Assembly (NCBI RefSeq): GCF_000282635.1
Contig: NZ_AKIW01000068.1
Span: 62,001-126,000 of the forward strand
From: Variovorax sp. CF313
GTDB lineage: Bacteria > Pseudomonadota > Gammaproteobacteria > Burkholderiales > Burkholderiaceae_C
Direction: 5' to 3'
Length of the DNA: 64,000 bases
Part shown: one piece after another, positions 43,625 to 52,209 of the stretch
Layout: each line of letters opens with the position of its first letter
Position numbering within the stretch: position 1 is the stretch's first letter
The notes under the pieces: generated by a model
The model's database searches: none
What the model saw: only the letters and a program-made list of their open reading frames with translations
What the model was told of the DNA's origin: nothing
Position numbers and translations under genes: made by a program

Positions 43625-44569
43625 TCAGGACTTTAGCCGCGCAGGCATGACCTTGCCCCGCAAAGGTGCGCTCCGCGGCGCATCCCTGCCGAGCCGCTCA
43701 CCCAGGAAGTCGATGAAAGTACGCAGCTTGGGCGACATGTACTGCCGGCTCGTGTACACCGCGAACAGCGTGACGGGCGCGGCTTCGAACTCCGGCAGCA
43801 GCCGCACCAGCCGGCCCTGTGCGATGTCCTCGTCGATCAGCCACAGCGGCAAGAAGGCGACGCCCATGTCCGCGCGCACCGCGTGCAGCGTGAGCGTGGT
43901 GTCGTCGGAACGCATGGCCGGCGCCAGCCGCAGCGCAAACATCCGTCCGCCCGGCCCCTTGAGCGCGAGGTTCTCCAGGTTCACGTAGCTCGGCACGATG
44001 GCGCCGAGCTTCGCCAGGTCGGCCGGCAGCGCGGGAGCGCCGCCTATGCGCTCCAGGCAGGCCGGCGTGCCCGCGAGGTAGAAAGGCACGCGGCACAGCG
44101 GCCGGGCGATCAGCGCGGGCGAGGGCTCCTGCGTGGCGCGCAAGGCGAGGTCGTAGCCGTCGGCGGCGAGATCGACCTTGCGGTTCTCCAGATGCATGTC
44201 GACCAGCACCTCGGGGTATTTCTCGCGATAGTCGGCCAGCACCCGTGCGAAGCCCGGCGTGGCGCACCACACGGGCGCGCTCACCTTGAGCTGGCCGCGC
44301 GGCGCGTCGTGGGCCTGGCCGATGGCGGCTTCGGCCGCATCGAGCAGGTCGAGGGCGCGGTGGCTCTGCTCGTACCAGGCGGTGCCGGCCTCGGTCAGGC
44401 TCAGGTGACGGCTGGAGCGATGCAGCAGCCGCGCCCCGAGCGACTTCTCGAGCTGTGCCACGTGCTTGCTGGCCATCGGCGGCGACAGGCCCAGCCGCTC
44501 GGCCGCGGCCACGAAACTGCCGGCCTCGACGACTTCGCGGAACACACGCAGGCTGGTCATCCGGTCCAT
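43625..44569 (-). CDS. LysR-family transcription regulator
   Basis: A 314-residue LysR regulator of the CrgA/AaeR-like group, with the winged helix at residues about 3-62 (LRVFREVVEAGSFVAAAERL, PMASKHVAQLEKSLGARLL) and an effector domain to the C-terminus. It diverges from the extradiol dioxygenase gene, with 62 bases between starts, and presumably regulates it. The shared promoter contains CTGTGGAGAACTGATTCGATGCATCG-like A/T-richer sequence with no clear operator that I can define. Confidence 0.92.
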   Translation of the reverse strand: MDRMTSLRVFREVVEAGSFVAAAERLGLSPPMASKHVAQLEKSLGARLLHRSSRHLSLTEAGTAWYEQSHRALDLLDAAEAAIGQAHDAPRGQLKVSAPVWCATPGFARVLADYREKYPEVLVDMHLENRKVDLAADGYDLALRATQEPSPALIARPLCRVPFYLAGTPACLERIGGAPALPADLAKLGAIVPSYVNLENLALKGPGGRMFALRLAPAMRSDDTTLTLHAVRADMGVAFLPLWLIDEDIAQGRLVRLLPEFEAAPVTLFAVYTSRQYMSPKLRTFIDFLGERLGRDAPRSAPLRGKVMPARLKS

Positions 44570-44631
44570 GGCAATCTTTCCTGTGGAGAACTGATTCGAT
44601 GCATCGTAGCCTGTCGATTTCCTTGCAGGAA

Positions 44632-45498
44632 ATGTCTACAGTCGATGCAAAGCCTTCAAGGAGCATCGACTTGACCCACGACAACGCCAGCGCTTCATCG
44701 CGCCTGCCCACCTACTTCATCTCGCACGGCGGCGGCCCCTGGCCCTGGATGAAAAAGGAAATGGGCCCGACCTACGACCAGCTCGCCGCCTCGCTGGCCG
44801 ACATGCCGCGCCAGATAGGCCGCACGCCCAGCGCCATCCTGATGGTGTCGGCGCACTGGGAGGCGCCCGTCTTCACGGTGCAAGGCAACCCGAAGCCGCC
44901 GATGATCTACGACTACGGCGGCTTTCCGGCCCACACCTACGAAGTGCACTACGACTCGCCCGGTTCGCCCGAACTCGCGCAGCGCGTGCAGTCGCTGATC
45001 GCCGCGGCGGGCCTGCCGGTGCAGATCGACCCCGAGCGCGGCTACGACCACGGCATGTTCTCGCCGATGGCCGCGATGTACCCGAAGGCCGACGTGCCGG
45101 TGGTGCAGCTGTCGTTGCGCCGCGGGCTCGACCCTGCCGAGCACCTGGCGCTGGGCCGCGCGCTCGCGCCGCTGCGCGACGAGAACGTGCTGATCGTCGG
45201 CAGCGGCCTGAGCTATCACAACCTGCGCAACTTCGGGCCGCAGGCGCACGGCGTGTCGAAGGCTTTCGACGACTGGCTCGACGACGCGGTGGTGCAGGGC
45301 GCGCCGGCCGGGCGCAGCGCCCGACTGATCGACTGGGCTTCAGCCCCGGCGGCACGCATGGCGCATCCGCGCGAAGAGCACCTGATTCCACTCATGGTGG
45401 CCGTCGGTGCGGCAGAGGGCGAGGCCGGCGAGCGCGTGTACCACGAGGATGCCTTCATGGGCGGCCTGGTGGTGTCGAGCTTTCGTTTCGGCGCCTGA
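44632..45498 (+). CDS. Class III extradiol ring-cleavage dioxygenase (LigB/DODA, YgiD-like)
   Basis: A 288-residue metal-dependent dioxygenase similar to 4,5-DOPA extradiol dioxygenases. The metal-ligand histidines are visible: TYFISHGGGPWPW, SAHWEAP and GYDHGMFSPM, with HPREEHLIPLM near the C-terminus. It opens catechol-type rings; the natural substrate is unknown. ATG 44632 has AGGA just ahead; an ATG at 44599 is possible. The first 20 or so residues before RLPTYFISHGG are an unusual extension. Its regulator is probably the divergent LysR. Confidence 0.9.
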   Translation: MSTVDAKPSRSIDLTHDNASASSRLPTYFISHGGGPWPWMKKEMGPTYDQLAASLADMPRQIGRTPSAILMVSAHWEAPVFTVQGNPKPPMIYDYGGFPAHTYEVHYDSPGSPELAQRVQSLIAAAGLPVQIDPERGYDHGMFSPMAAMYPKADVPVVQLSLRRGLDPAEHLALGRALAPLRDENVLIVGSGLSYHNLRNFGPQAHGVSKAFDDWLDDAVVQGAPAGRSARLIDWASAPAARMAHPREEHLIPLMVAVGAAEGEAGERVYHEDAFMGGLVVSSFRFGA

Positions 45499-45502
45499 GG
45501 CT

Positions 45503-46960
45503 TCAGCCCCGCCGCACGCCCTCGGCATCCACCAGCCCGACGCGCGTCTGCCGGCCCCAGGTGCCGCGCCCGGTCAGGAACATCCACCAGCCCCAGGCCG
45601 CGCCCGTGTGGCGCAGTATCTGGAAGGTGAAGGGCTCGACCAGCGCGGCCAGGAAGGCCTGCACCATGTTGGCTTCGCTGACGTGGCCTATCCAGCGCCG
45701 GTACAGGAACACCGACCACAGGTGGAAGACGAGGTCGAGCACGATCTTCGCGCCGATCACGCCGGCCACCGGCGCGAGCACGCCGAAGTTGCCGCGCACC
45801 AGATACACCAGCAGCAGCCCGAAGGCCGCAAGGCCGTAGAGCGGCTGCAGCGTGTCGATGGCCTTCACCGGCAGCATCGCAACGCCGAGCCAGCCATAGC
45901 GCCGGTCGCCAACCATGGCGCGGTACCAGAACTGCGTCTGCAGGAAGCCGCCGAACCAGCGGCGGCGCTGTCGCAGGAAGGCGCCCGTGCTGCTGGGCGC
46001 GTCGGTGTGGGCCTGCGCGTCGCCCAGCACGCGCACCTTCCATGGCAGGCCGTGGGCCTGGGCGTGGCGATGAAGGCGGTGGATGAGCTCGTAGTCTTCC
46101 ACCAGGCAGTCCGTGTCGAAGCCGCCCACGGCGCGCACAGCGCCGGTGCGAAAGCCGGCGAAGGCGCCCGAGATCAGCAGCAGCCCGTTGACGCGCATCC
46201 ACGCGTAGCGCGAGAGGAAGTTGCGGATGTACTCGTAGGTCTGGAACCACTGGAAGCAGCGCCCGGCCAGCGTGCGGCTGCACACCGGAATGATGACGCC
46301 GGTGGCGGCCACGAGGTTGGGCTCTTCGGAGAACGCCCGGCGCACGGCGCCGATGGCCTGGCTGTCGAGCAGCGTGTCGCCATCGACCGTGAGCACGGTG
46401 TCGGTGTCGATACACAGGATGGCCGCGTTCAGCGCGACCGCCTTGCCGCCATGCGGCAGGCGCAACCAGAAAAGAGAAGGATGCGTCGTGCTGGGCGCGC
46501 TCAACTCGCCCGGGGCCGGCGCGACGAGCCCGTAGCGCGTGGTCAGCAGCTCGGCCGTGCCGTCGGTCGAACCATCGTCGGCGATCACGATGCGGTCGGG
46601 CAGGTCGGTCTGGCCGAGCAGGGCGGCCAGCGTCACAGGCAGCACGGCGGCCTCGTTGTGCGAGGCGACGATCACGCCCAGCGTGTCGCGCCGGGTCGCG
46701 CTTGCGACAGCGGGCAGGGGGCGCGGCCGCAGGATCGGCAGCGTCATCCACGCCACGAACAGCAGCAGTACCGTGTCGTACAGCACATAGGCCACGCCCA
46801 CCGACCATGCGGCGACGTTGCCGAACTTGAAGGCCATGGCGAAGAGCAGCGCCCACAGCACGAGCACGCCGCCGTGTATGAGCCAGCTTCGCAGCGGAGT
46901 ATTGGGGGGCGACAGGCGCGGCGATGCGGCCGCGAAGGCGCGTTGGAGAGAATCGTTCAA
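45503..46960 (-). CDS. Membrane family-2 glycosyltransferase
   Basis: A processive-type GT2 enzyme of about 485 residues. The catalytic motifs are complete: IADDGSTDGT, TVDGDTL (DxD), LVEDYEL (TED-like) and QRRRWFGG (QxxRW). Two N-terminal helices and three or so C-terminal hydrophobic segments place it in the inner membrane, as in IcaA/PgaC or hyaluronan synthases. It probably polymerises or exports a beta-linked polysaccharide, but no partner genes are adjacent. The start is uncertain: the TTG at 46960 gives LNDSLQRAF; the longer frame to 47098 would overlap the divergent cytochrome start and looks like non-coding sequence. Confidence 0.85.
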   Translation of the reverse strand: MNDSLQRAFAAASPRLSPPNTPLRSWLIHGGVLVLWALLFAMAFKFGNVAAWSVGVAYVLYDTVLLLFVAWMTLPILRPRPLPAVASATRRDTLGVIVASHNEAAVLPVTLAALLGQTDLPDRIVIADDGSTDGTAELLTTRYGLVAPAPGELSAPSTTHPSLFWLRLPHGGKAVALNAAILCIDTDTVLTVDGDTLLDSQAIGAVRRAFSEEPNLVAATGVIIPVCSRTLAGRCFQWFQTYEYIRNFLSRYAWMRVNGLLLISGAFAGFRTGAVRAVGGFDTDCLVEDYELIHRLHRHAQAHGLPWKVRVLGDAQAHTDAPSSTGAFLRQRRRWFGGFLQTQFWYRAMVGDRRYGWLGVAMLPVKAIDTLQPLYGLAAFGLLLVYLVRGNFGVLAPVAGVIGAKIVLDLVFHLWSVFLYRRWIGHVSEANMVQAFLAALVEPFTFQILRHTGAAWGWWMFLTGRGTWGRQTRVGLVDAEGVRRG

Positions 46961-47096
46961 GTGAAGGTGCCCCGGGCGACAGTCGGTCGTTCGTCGATAC
47001 GCAAAAACTCGGCCTGCGGTTTCGAAAATCCCGGGCAAAGCCGGGACAATCGCACGCGCCTTCGAATGAGTCGCCTCACGCCCGAAAATTCCCCGC

Positions 47097-47657
47097 ATGC
47101 TCGCACAAACCCGCTACACCCGAACCGCCATCGTGCTGCACTGGCTGGTCGCGGTGCTCATGATCGCCAACATCGTCCTGATCCTGCTGGTCGACCATTA
47201 CCCCGACGACTGGGTGCGCCCGGCCGTCGACACCCACAAGTCGATCGGCATCACCGTGCTGGGCCTCGTGATCCTGCGGCTCCTCTGGCGCGCCACGCAT
47301 AAACCGCCACCCATGCCGGGCTCGTACGGTGCGCTCGAACGGTTCGCGGCGCATGCGGCCCATGGCGCGCTGTACCTGGTGATGGTTTTGCTGCCGCTGT
47401 CGGGCTGGATGCACGACTCGGCCTGGAAGGACGCGGCCACCCACCCGATGCAGCTCTTCGGCCTGTTCGAATGGCCGCGCATCGGCTGGATCATGGCCAT
47501 CGAGCCGGCCGTGAAGGAAACCTGGCACACCGTGCTGGGCGGCGTGCACGCCTGGGCGGGCTATGTGCTGTACGTGCTCTTCGGGCTGCACGTGCTGGGT
47601 GCGCTCAAGCACCAGTTCCTCGATGGCGAGGCCGAACTCCAGCGGATGCTGCCATGA
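47097..47657 (+). CDS. Cytochrome b561
   Basis: A 186-residue, four-helix di-heme membrane cytochrome. The heme-ligand histidines lie in IVLHWLVAVLM (helix 1), VDTHKSIGITVL (helix 2 start), AAHAAHGALYLVMVLLP (helix 3) and GLHVLGALKHQF (helix 4). It probably shuttles electrons between the quinone pool and periplasm or oxygen species, as CybB does. The stop overlaps the hydrolase start by 4 bases (ATGA). Confidence 0.93.
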   Translation: MLAQTRYTRTAIVLHWLVAVLMIANIVLILLVDHYPDDWVRPAVDTHKSIGITVLGLVILRLLWRATHKPPPMPGSYGALERFAAHAAHGALYLVMVLLPLSGWMHDSAWKDAATHPMQLFGLFEWPRIGWIMAIEPAVKETWHTVLGGVHAWAGYVLYVLFGLHVLGALKHQFLDGEAELQRMLP

Positions 47658-48511
47658 CGACACCGCAGACCGGGGCACGCGACCTCATCACGCGCATCGA
47701 CGCGCTCTCCACCCGCCACGACCCGGTGCACGAGGGCGTGCGCGTGCGCTGGCGCCGCTTCGGCACCGACGCGACGAAGCCCCCGCTGGTGCTGCTGCAC
47801 GGCGGCCACGGTAGCTGGATGCATTGGCTGCGCAATGCCGAGGCGCTCTCGGCCGGCCGCACGCTCTGGCTGCCCGACATGCCGGGTTTCAACGAATCCG
47901 ATGCGCCGCCCCGCGTGGCGCCGGGCGAAGACCCGCTGCAGCCGCTGCTGGCCGCGCTCGGCGGCACGCTCGACCAGCTCATCGGTGCGGGCACCGTCAT
48001 CGACCTCGGCGGCTTCTCCTTCGGCGGGCTGACGGCCGCGCGCTTCGGCGCCGGGCGCGGCGCGGTCCGCCGGCTCGCGCTGATCGGCAGCGGCGGTCAC
48101 GGCACGCTGCGGCGCATGACGGCGCAGATGATCAACTGGCGCGCCGCCCCCGATCGCGAGGCAGAACGCGCCGCGTTGCTGCACAACCTGGCGGCGCTGA
48201 TGCTGCACGATGCCTCGGCCATCGACGAGCTGGCTTTTGCCATCCACGACATCTCCTGCCATGGCACGCGCTTTCGCAGCAAGGAGGTGTCGCAGTCGGG
48301 CGGGCTGCAGCAGGCGATCGGCACCATGAGCGTGCCGACGCTGCTGCTGTGGGGCGAGTTCGACGTCACGGCAGATCCGCGCCCGCTGGTGGCGCAATTG
48401 GCCTCGGAAGGGCCGGCGCGCGAAGGCGTGGTGATCGACGGCGCCGGGCACTGGGCGCAGTACGAGCGCGCCGACGAGGTCAACGCGCGGCTCGTGGAGT
48501 TCTTCCGCTGA
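47654..48511 (+). CDS. Alpha/beta hydrolase
   Basis: A 285-residue alpha/beta-hydrolase fold protein. The oxyanion region HGGHGSWMHW, nucleophile elbow GFSFGGLTA with Ser near residue 122, the Asp in WGEFDVTADPR and the catalytic His in GAGHWAQYE are all visible. No signal peptide, so cytoplasmic. It is co-translated with cytochrome b561 by an ATGA overlap, although a functional link is not obvious. The substrate is unknown. Confidence 0.9.
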   Translation: MTTPQTGARDLITRIDALSTRHDPVHEGVRVRWRRFGTDATKPPLVLLHGGHGSWMHWLRNAEALSAGRTLWLPDMPGFNESDAPPRVAPGEDPLQPLLAALGGTLDQLIGAGTVIDLGGFSFGGLTAARFGAGRGAVRRLALIGSGGHGTLRRMTAQMINWRAAPDREAERAALLHNLAALMLHDASAIDELAFAIHDISCHGTRFRSKEVSQSGGLQQAIGTMSVPTLLLWGEFDVTADPRPLVAQLASEGPAREGVVIDGAGHWAQYERADEVNARLVEFFR

Positions 48512-48518
48512 GCCTGAC

Positions 48519-49529
48519 TTACTGGGGCTGCTTCACCAGCCCCAGCTTGCGGATGATGTCGCCCCACTGGTCGTAGGTCGCGCGCGTCAGGTCGGCCAGC
48601 TGCTTCGGGCTCGACGACTCGGCCTCGTAGGCGCCCTGGCGGAAGAAGTCGCGCGTGGCCGGCATCGCCAGCACCTGCGCCAGCGCGGCGTTGAGCTTCT
48701 CGACCACCGGCGCCGGCATGCGCGCCGGCCCGTAGAAGCCCAGCCAGCTCGGCATGTCGACACCGCTCACGCCCTGTTCGCCCATGGTGGGCACGTCGGG
48801 CAGCATCGGGCTGCGCCTGGGCGCGGCCACCGCGAGCATGCGCACCTTGCCGGTGGCGGTGTTCTGGATGGCGTTGGGCGCGGCGTCGAAGTAGTACTGC
48901 ACGCGGCCTGCTAGAAAGTCCTTGGCCGCGTCGGCGCCGCCCTTGTACGGCACATGCACCACGTCCAGCCCGGCCTGCCGCGCGAAGGCTTCGCCGTAGA
49001 TGTGCGAGGAGGTGCCGGTGCCGAAGGAGGCATAGCTCATCTTCCCCGGGTTGGCCTTGATGTACGCCACCAGCTCCTGCACCGTGCGCGCCGGCACGCT
49101 CGCGTGCACGGTCAGCACCAGCGGGCCGCGCGCGCCGAGCGATATCGGCGTCAGGTCCTTGAACGGGTCGTAGCGCACCTGCGCCAGCGTCTGCGGGTTC
49201 TGCGCCACCACGGAGGAGGGCGCGTACATGAAGGTGTAGCCGTCGGGCGCGGCGCGGATCACTTCCTCGGTCGCGAGGATGAAACTCGCGCCCGGCCGGT
49301 TCTCCACGATCACCGGCGTCTGCAGCACCTCGCCGAGCTTGTTGGCGACGAAGCGCGCCTGCGCGTCCGAGGCGCCGCCGGCCGCCAGGCCCAGCACGAT
49401 GCGGATGGTGCGGCCCTTGTCCGGAAAGGGCGCGGCGGCATGCGCAAGCAGCGGAGGCATGGCCGCGCCGAGCGCGAGCCAGGCGGCAACGCGGCGGCGG
49501 CGAAGAGAAGAAACAGGCCCGCCGCTCAT
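48519..49529 (-). CDS. Bug/TctC-family receptor, intact copy of a tandem pair
   Basis: A 336-residue periplasmic receptor with an Arg-rich signal (SLRRRRVAAWLALGAAMPPLL) and mature start near AAPFPDKG. Bug family features: IRIVLGLAAGGASDAQAR, VIVENRPGAS, DVVHVPYKGGADAAKDFL and MLPDVPTMGEQG. It overlaps by 4 bases the broken paralogue upstream, and the two share long identical stretches (SWLGFYGPARMPAPVVEKLN, YASFGTGTSSHIYGEAF versus YASFGAGTSSHIYGEAF). They are tandem duplicates. No tctAB membrane genes are present. Confidence 0.92.
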   Translation of the reverse strand: MSGGPVSSLRRRRVAAWLALGAAMPPLLAHAAAPFPDKGRTIRIVLGLAAGGASDAQARFVANKLGEVLQTPVIVENRPGASFILATEEVIRAAPDGYTFMYAPSSVVAQNPQTLAQVRYDPFKDLTPISLGARGPLVLTVHASVPARTVQELVAYIKANPGKMSYASFGTGTSSHIYGEAFARQAGLDVVHVPYKGGADAAKDFLAGRVQYYFDAAPNAIQNTATGKVRMLAVAAPRRSPMLPDVPTMGEQGVSGVDMPSWLGFYGPARMPAPVVEKLNAALAQVLAMPATRDFFRQGAYEAESSSPKQLADLTRATYDQWGDIIRKLGLVKQPQ

Positions 49530-50521
49530 TGCTTGACGAACCCCACCTGCTGCACCATCGCGCCCCAGCTGTCGTAGGTCGAGCGCGTGATGCTGGCGAA
49601 TTCTGCCGGCGTGGTCGAGCCGGCCTCGTAGCCGCCGCTGCGGTAGAACTCGCGCACCTGCGGCATCGCCAGCACCTTCGCCAGCGCGGTGTTGAGCTTC
49701 TCGACCACTGGCGCCGGCATGCGTGCCGGCCCGTAGAAGCCCAGCCAGCTCGGCAGATCGAGCCCGGCCTAGCCCTGCTCGGCGAAGGTGGGTACATCGG
49801 GCAGCGCGGCAATGCGCGCATTGGCCGCCACCGCGAGGATCTTCACCTTGCCGGTGGAGGCGGTGATGATGGCCGAGGAGGCGGAGTCGAACATGTACTG
49901 CACGCGCCCGCCGATCAGGTCCTTCGCCGCGTCGGAGCCGCCCTTGTACGGGATGTGCACCGCGTCGATGCCGGTCTTCTTCACGAAGGCCTCGCCGTAG
50001 ATGTGCGAGGAGGTGCCCGCGCCGAAGGAGGCGTAGCTCACCTTGTCGGGGTGCGCCTTCACGTAGGCCACCAGTTCCTTCACGTTGTTCACCGGCACGC
50101 TGGTGCTCAGCGACAGCACCAGCGGCCCGCGCCCGCCCATCGAGATGGCGGTGAAGTCCTTGAATGGGTCGTAGGGCACCTGCGCGAAGGTGTGCGGGTT
50201 CTGCGCCATGGTGGACGAGGGCGCGTACAGCAGCGTGTAGCCGTCGGGCTGGGCGCGCGACACCTCGTTGGCCGCCAGCATGGTGCTGGCGCCGGGCTTG
50301 TTGTCGACGATCACGCTGGTGTCGAGCACCTCGCCGAGCTTCTGCGCAACGATGCGCGCCTGCGCGTCGGTGCCGCCGCCGGCCGTGAAGCCCACGACGA
50401 TTCGGATGGGTTTGCCGCGCACCGGGAAGTCTTGCGCGAGCGCCAGTGGCGCGAGGCCCAGCAGGGCCGCGGCGCCGAGGGCCGAGCCGAAGGCACGGCG
50501 GGTGCCGTGTGGTTTTCTCAT
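49526..50521 (-). pseudogene. Bug/TctC-family receptor interrupted by an in-frame stop
   Basis: From ATG 50521 a signal peptide and the first 250 residues read normally up to LPDVPTFAEQG. There a TAG (complement of 49769-49771) stops translation, and the same frame continues (AGLDLPSWLGFYGPARMPAP through QQVGFVKQ) to 49526. The intact paralogue reads EQGVSGVDMPSWLGFYG at this place, so the stop lies where that copy has GVSG. Without the stop the protein would be about 330 residues. Loss of the last quarter would remove part of both lobes. A sequencing error or nonsense mutation cannot be told apart. Confidence 0.85.
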
Positions 50522-50616
50522 CGATGTCTCCGTTGGATTGCTTTTTTAATATTGATCTTGAAATCCATAAAAATCCATATTAACTAGGGAATACCCCAAA
50601 TTCATGCGCATTTAGT

Positions 50617-50645
50617 TTGACAAAATGGAAAGTGAAATCAAAATA
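50617..50645 (+). promoter_or_regulatory. Possible sigma-70 promoter in A/T-rich gap
   Basis: The 155-base gap 50522-50676 between the divergent receptor and FAD oxidoreductase genes is much more A/T-rich than its surroundings. It contains a perfect -35 hexamer TTGACA at 50617-50622 and, 17 bases on, AAAATA as a weak -10. Two AAATCCAT-like repeats (around 50560-50580) could be regulator sites. The promoter would drive the FAD oxidoreductase and downstream genes. Confidence 0.4.
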
Positions 50646-50676
50646 CGACGAAACAAGCCAAGCCGAGAACGCATTC

Positions 50677-52131
50677 ATGAAAACTGTCGTCCGTACCGAC
50701 GAGCGCATCCTGTCCTCCGACATCTTCGACCGTGACAGCCGCGTCAAGCGGCCTGACCACGGCAGCTGGGCCGAGCCCGGCAAGAGCATCCCGGTCTATC
50801 ACCGCTGCGGCGTGCTGGTGGTGGGCGGCGGCCCCTCGGGCACCGCCGCCGCTGCCGCCGCTGCCCGTGCGGGCGCCGACGTGGCGCTGCTGGAGCGCTA
50901 CAACCACCTGGGAGGCCTCTCGACCGGCGGCCTGGTCATCTGGATCGACCGCATGACCGACTGGGAAGGCAAGCTGGTGATCCGCGGCTTCGCCGAAGAG
51001 CTGTTCGACCGCCTGCCCGCCGACGCCATCGCCGGCCCGGCACGCGAGGACTGGGGCTCGCAGGACGCCGCCAAGGCCGCGCACTGGTCGCAGCGCACCG
51101 CGGCCTACCACGGCGTCGTCACCTGGTCGCCCACCATCGACCCCGAGCGGCTGAAGCTGCTCTCGCAGGAGATCGTGCTGGAGCGCAAGGTCAAGCTCAT
51201 CTACCACTCGTGGGCGGCCATTCCCATCGTGCAGGACGGCGCGGTGAAGGGCGTGGTGTTCGAGAGCAAGGAGGGCCGCATGGCCATCATGGCCGACGTG
51301 GTGGTCGACGCCACCGGCGACGGCGACCTGTTCGCCCGCGCCGGCGCCGACTACGTGAACGACATCGAGGAGGCTGACGTGCATCACTGCATGAACACCT
51401 CCTGGCTGTTCGGCGGCGTGGACATGAATCGCTGGATCGAGTTCAAGGCCGGCCAGCCCGAAGCCTTCACCGCCTTCATGGCGGGCGGGCGCGAGCAGTG
51501 CGGCCTGTTCGAGCGGCCCTTCGTCTCGTGGCGCAACGACGTGGCGCTCTTCATGGGGCCGCGCCAGTCGGGCTACTCGGCGCTCGACGTGGACGACCTC
51601 ACCGCCGTGGAGGTGCGTTCGCACCGCGCCATGGCCGCGCACCTGGACTACTTCCGCGCCCATGCGCCGGGCTTCGAGAACGCCTACCTGATGCTGAGTG
51701 CGCCGCAGATCGGCGTGCGCCACGCGCGGCGCCTCGTCGGCGTGGGCTCGGTGCTGCGCAGCCAGTGGCCCGACGGCGTGCCGCTGGCCGACGAGATCGG
51801 CGTGTCGCCCGCCGTCTCGCCCAAGTTCCCGAACATTTCCATCCCCTACGGCGCGCTGGTGCCCAGGCAGCTCGACGGCCTGCTGGCCTGCGGGCGCCAC
51901 ATCTCCTGCGACCGTAACTCGCACGGCTTCATGCGCGAGATCCCGCAGTGCTGGATCACAGGCCAGGCGGCGGGCGTGGCGGCGGCGCTGGCTTCGCGCG
52001 GCGACATCGCTCCGCGCTTCGTCGACGTGGGCGCGCTGCAGTCCGCGCTGCTGGAGCAGGGCGTGTACCTGCGCGCCGGTGCCGGGCAGGGCGACAACGC
52101 TTCGCTGGCCACGGCCGAGGCCGGCGCCTGA
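50677..52131 (+). CDS. FAD-dependent oxidoreductase
   Basis: A 484-residue flavoprotein of the FAD_oxidored type. The dinucleotide-binding fold is clear: GVLVVGGGPSGTAAAAAAAR (residues about 45-64), then LLERYNHLGG, the VVVDATGDGDLFARAG segment (about 210-225) and a C-terminal CGRHISCDRNSHGFMR-QCWITGQAAGVAAALA flavin-contact region. It should oxidise an organic substrate using FAD; the substrate is unknown. About 40 residues precede the FAD motif without a signal peptide. It is the first gene of the run leading to IclR, aconitase-X and dehydratase genes, and ATG 50677 is favoured over a TTG at 50617 that lies in a promoter-like hexamer. Confidence 0.9.
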   Translation: MKTVVRTDERILSSDIFDRDSRVKRPDHGSWAEPGKSIPVYHRCGVLVVGGGPSGTAAAAAAARAGADVALLERYNHLGGLSTGGLVIWIDRMTDWEGKLVIRGFAEELFDRLPADAIAGPAREDWGSQDAAKAAHWSQRTAAYHGVVTWSPTIDPERLKLLSQEIVLERKVKLIYHSWAAIPIVQDGAVKGVVFESKEGRMAIMADVVVDATGDGDLFARAGADYVNDIEEADVHHCMNTSWLFGGVDMNRWIEFKAGQPEAFTAFMAGGREQCGLFERPFVSWRNDVALFMGPRQSGYSALDVDDLTAVEVRSHRAMAAHLDYFRAHAPGFENAYLMLSAPQIGVRHARRLVGVGSVLRSQWPDGVPLADEIGVSPAVSPKFPNISIPYGALVPRQLDGLLACGRHISCDRNSHGFMREIPQCWITGQAAGVAAALASRGDIAPRFVDVGALQSALLEQGVYLRAGAGQGDNASLATAEAGA

Positions 52132-52209
52132 CGCACATGCAAGGCCATGAACCCGGCAGCCCTGCATTCGCGAGCCTCTACATTGGAGAGTCTTGCGAAG
52201 GATTCCTCC

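Noticed and set aside
46961-47098. N-terminal extension of the glycosyltransferase to an ATG at 47098
   Set aside because: That ATG overlaps the divergent cytochrome b561 start codon and the added residues do not resemble the family.
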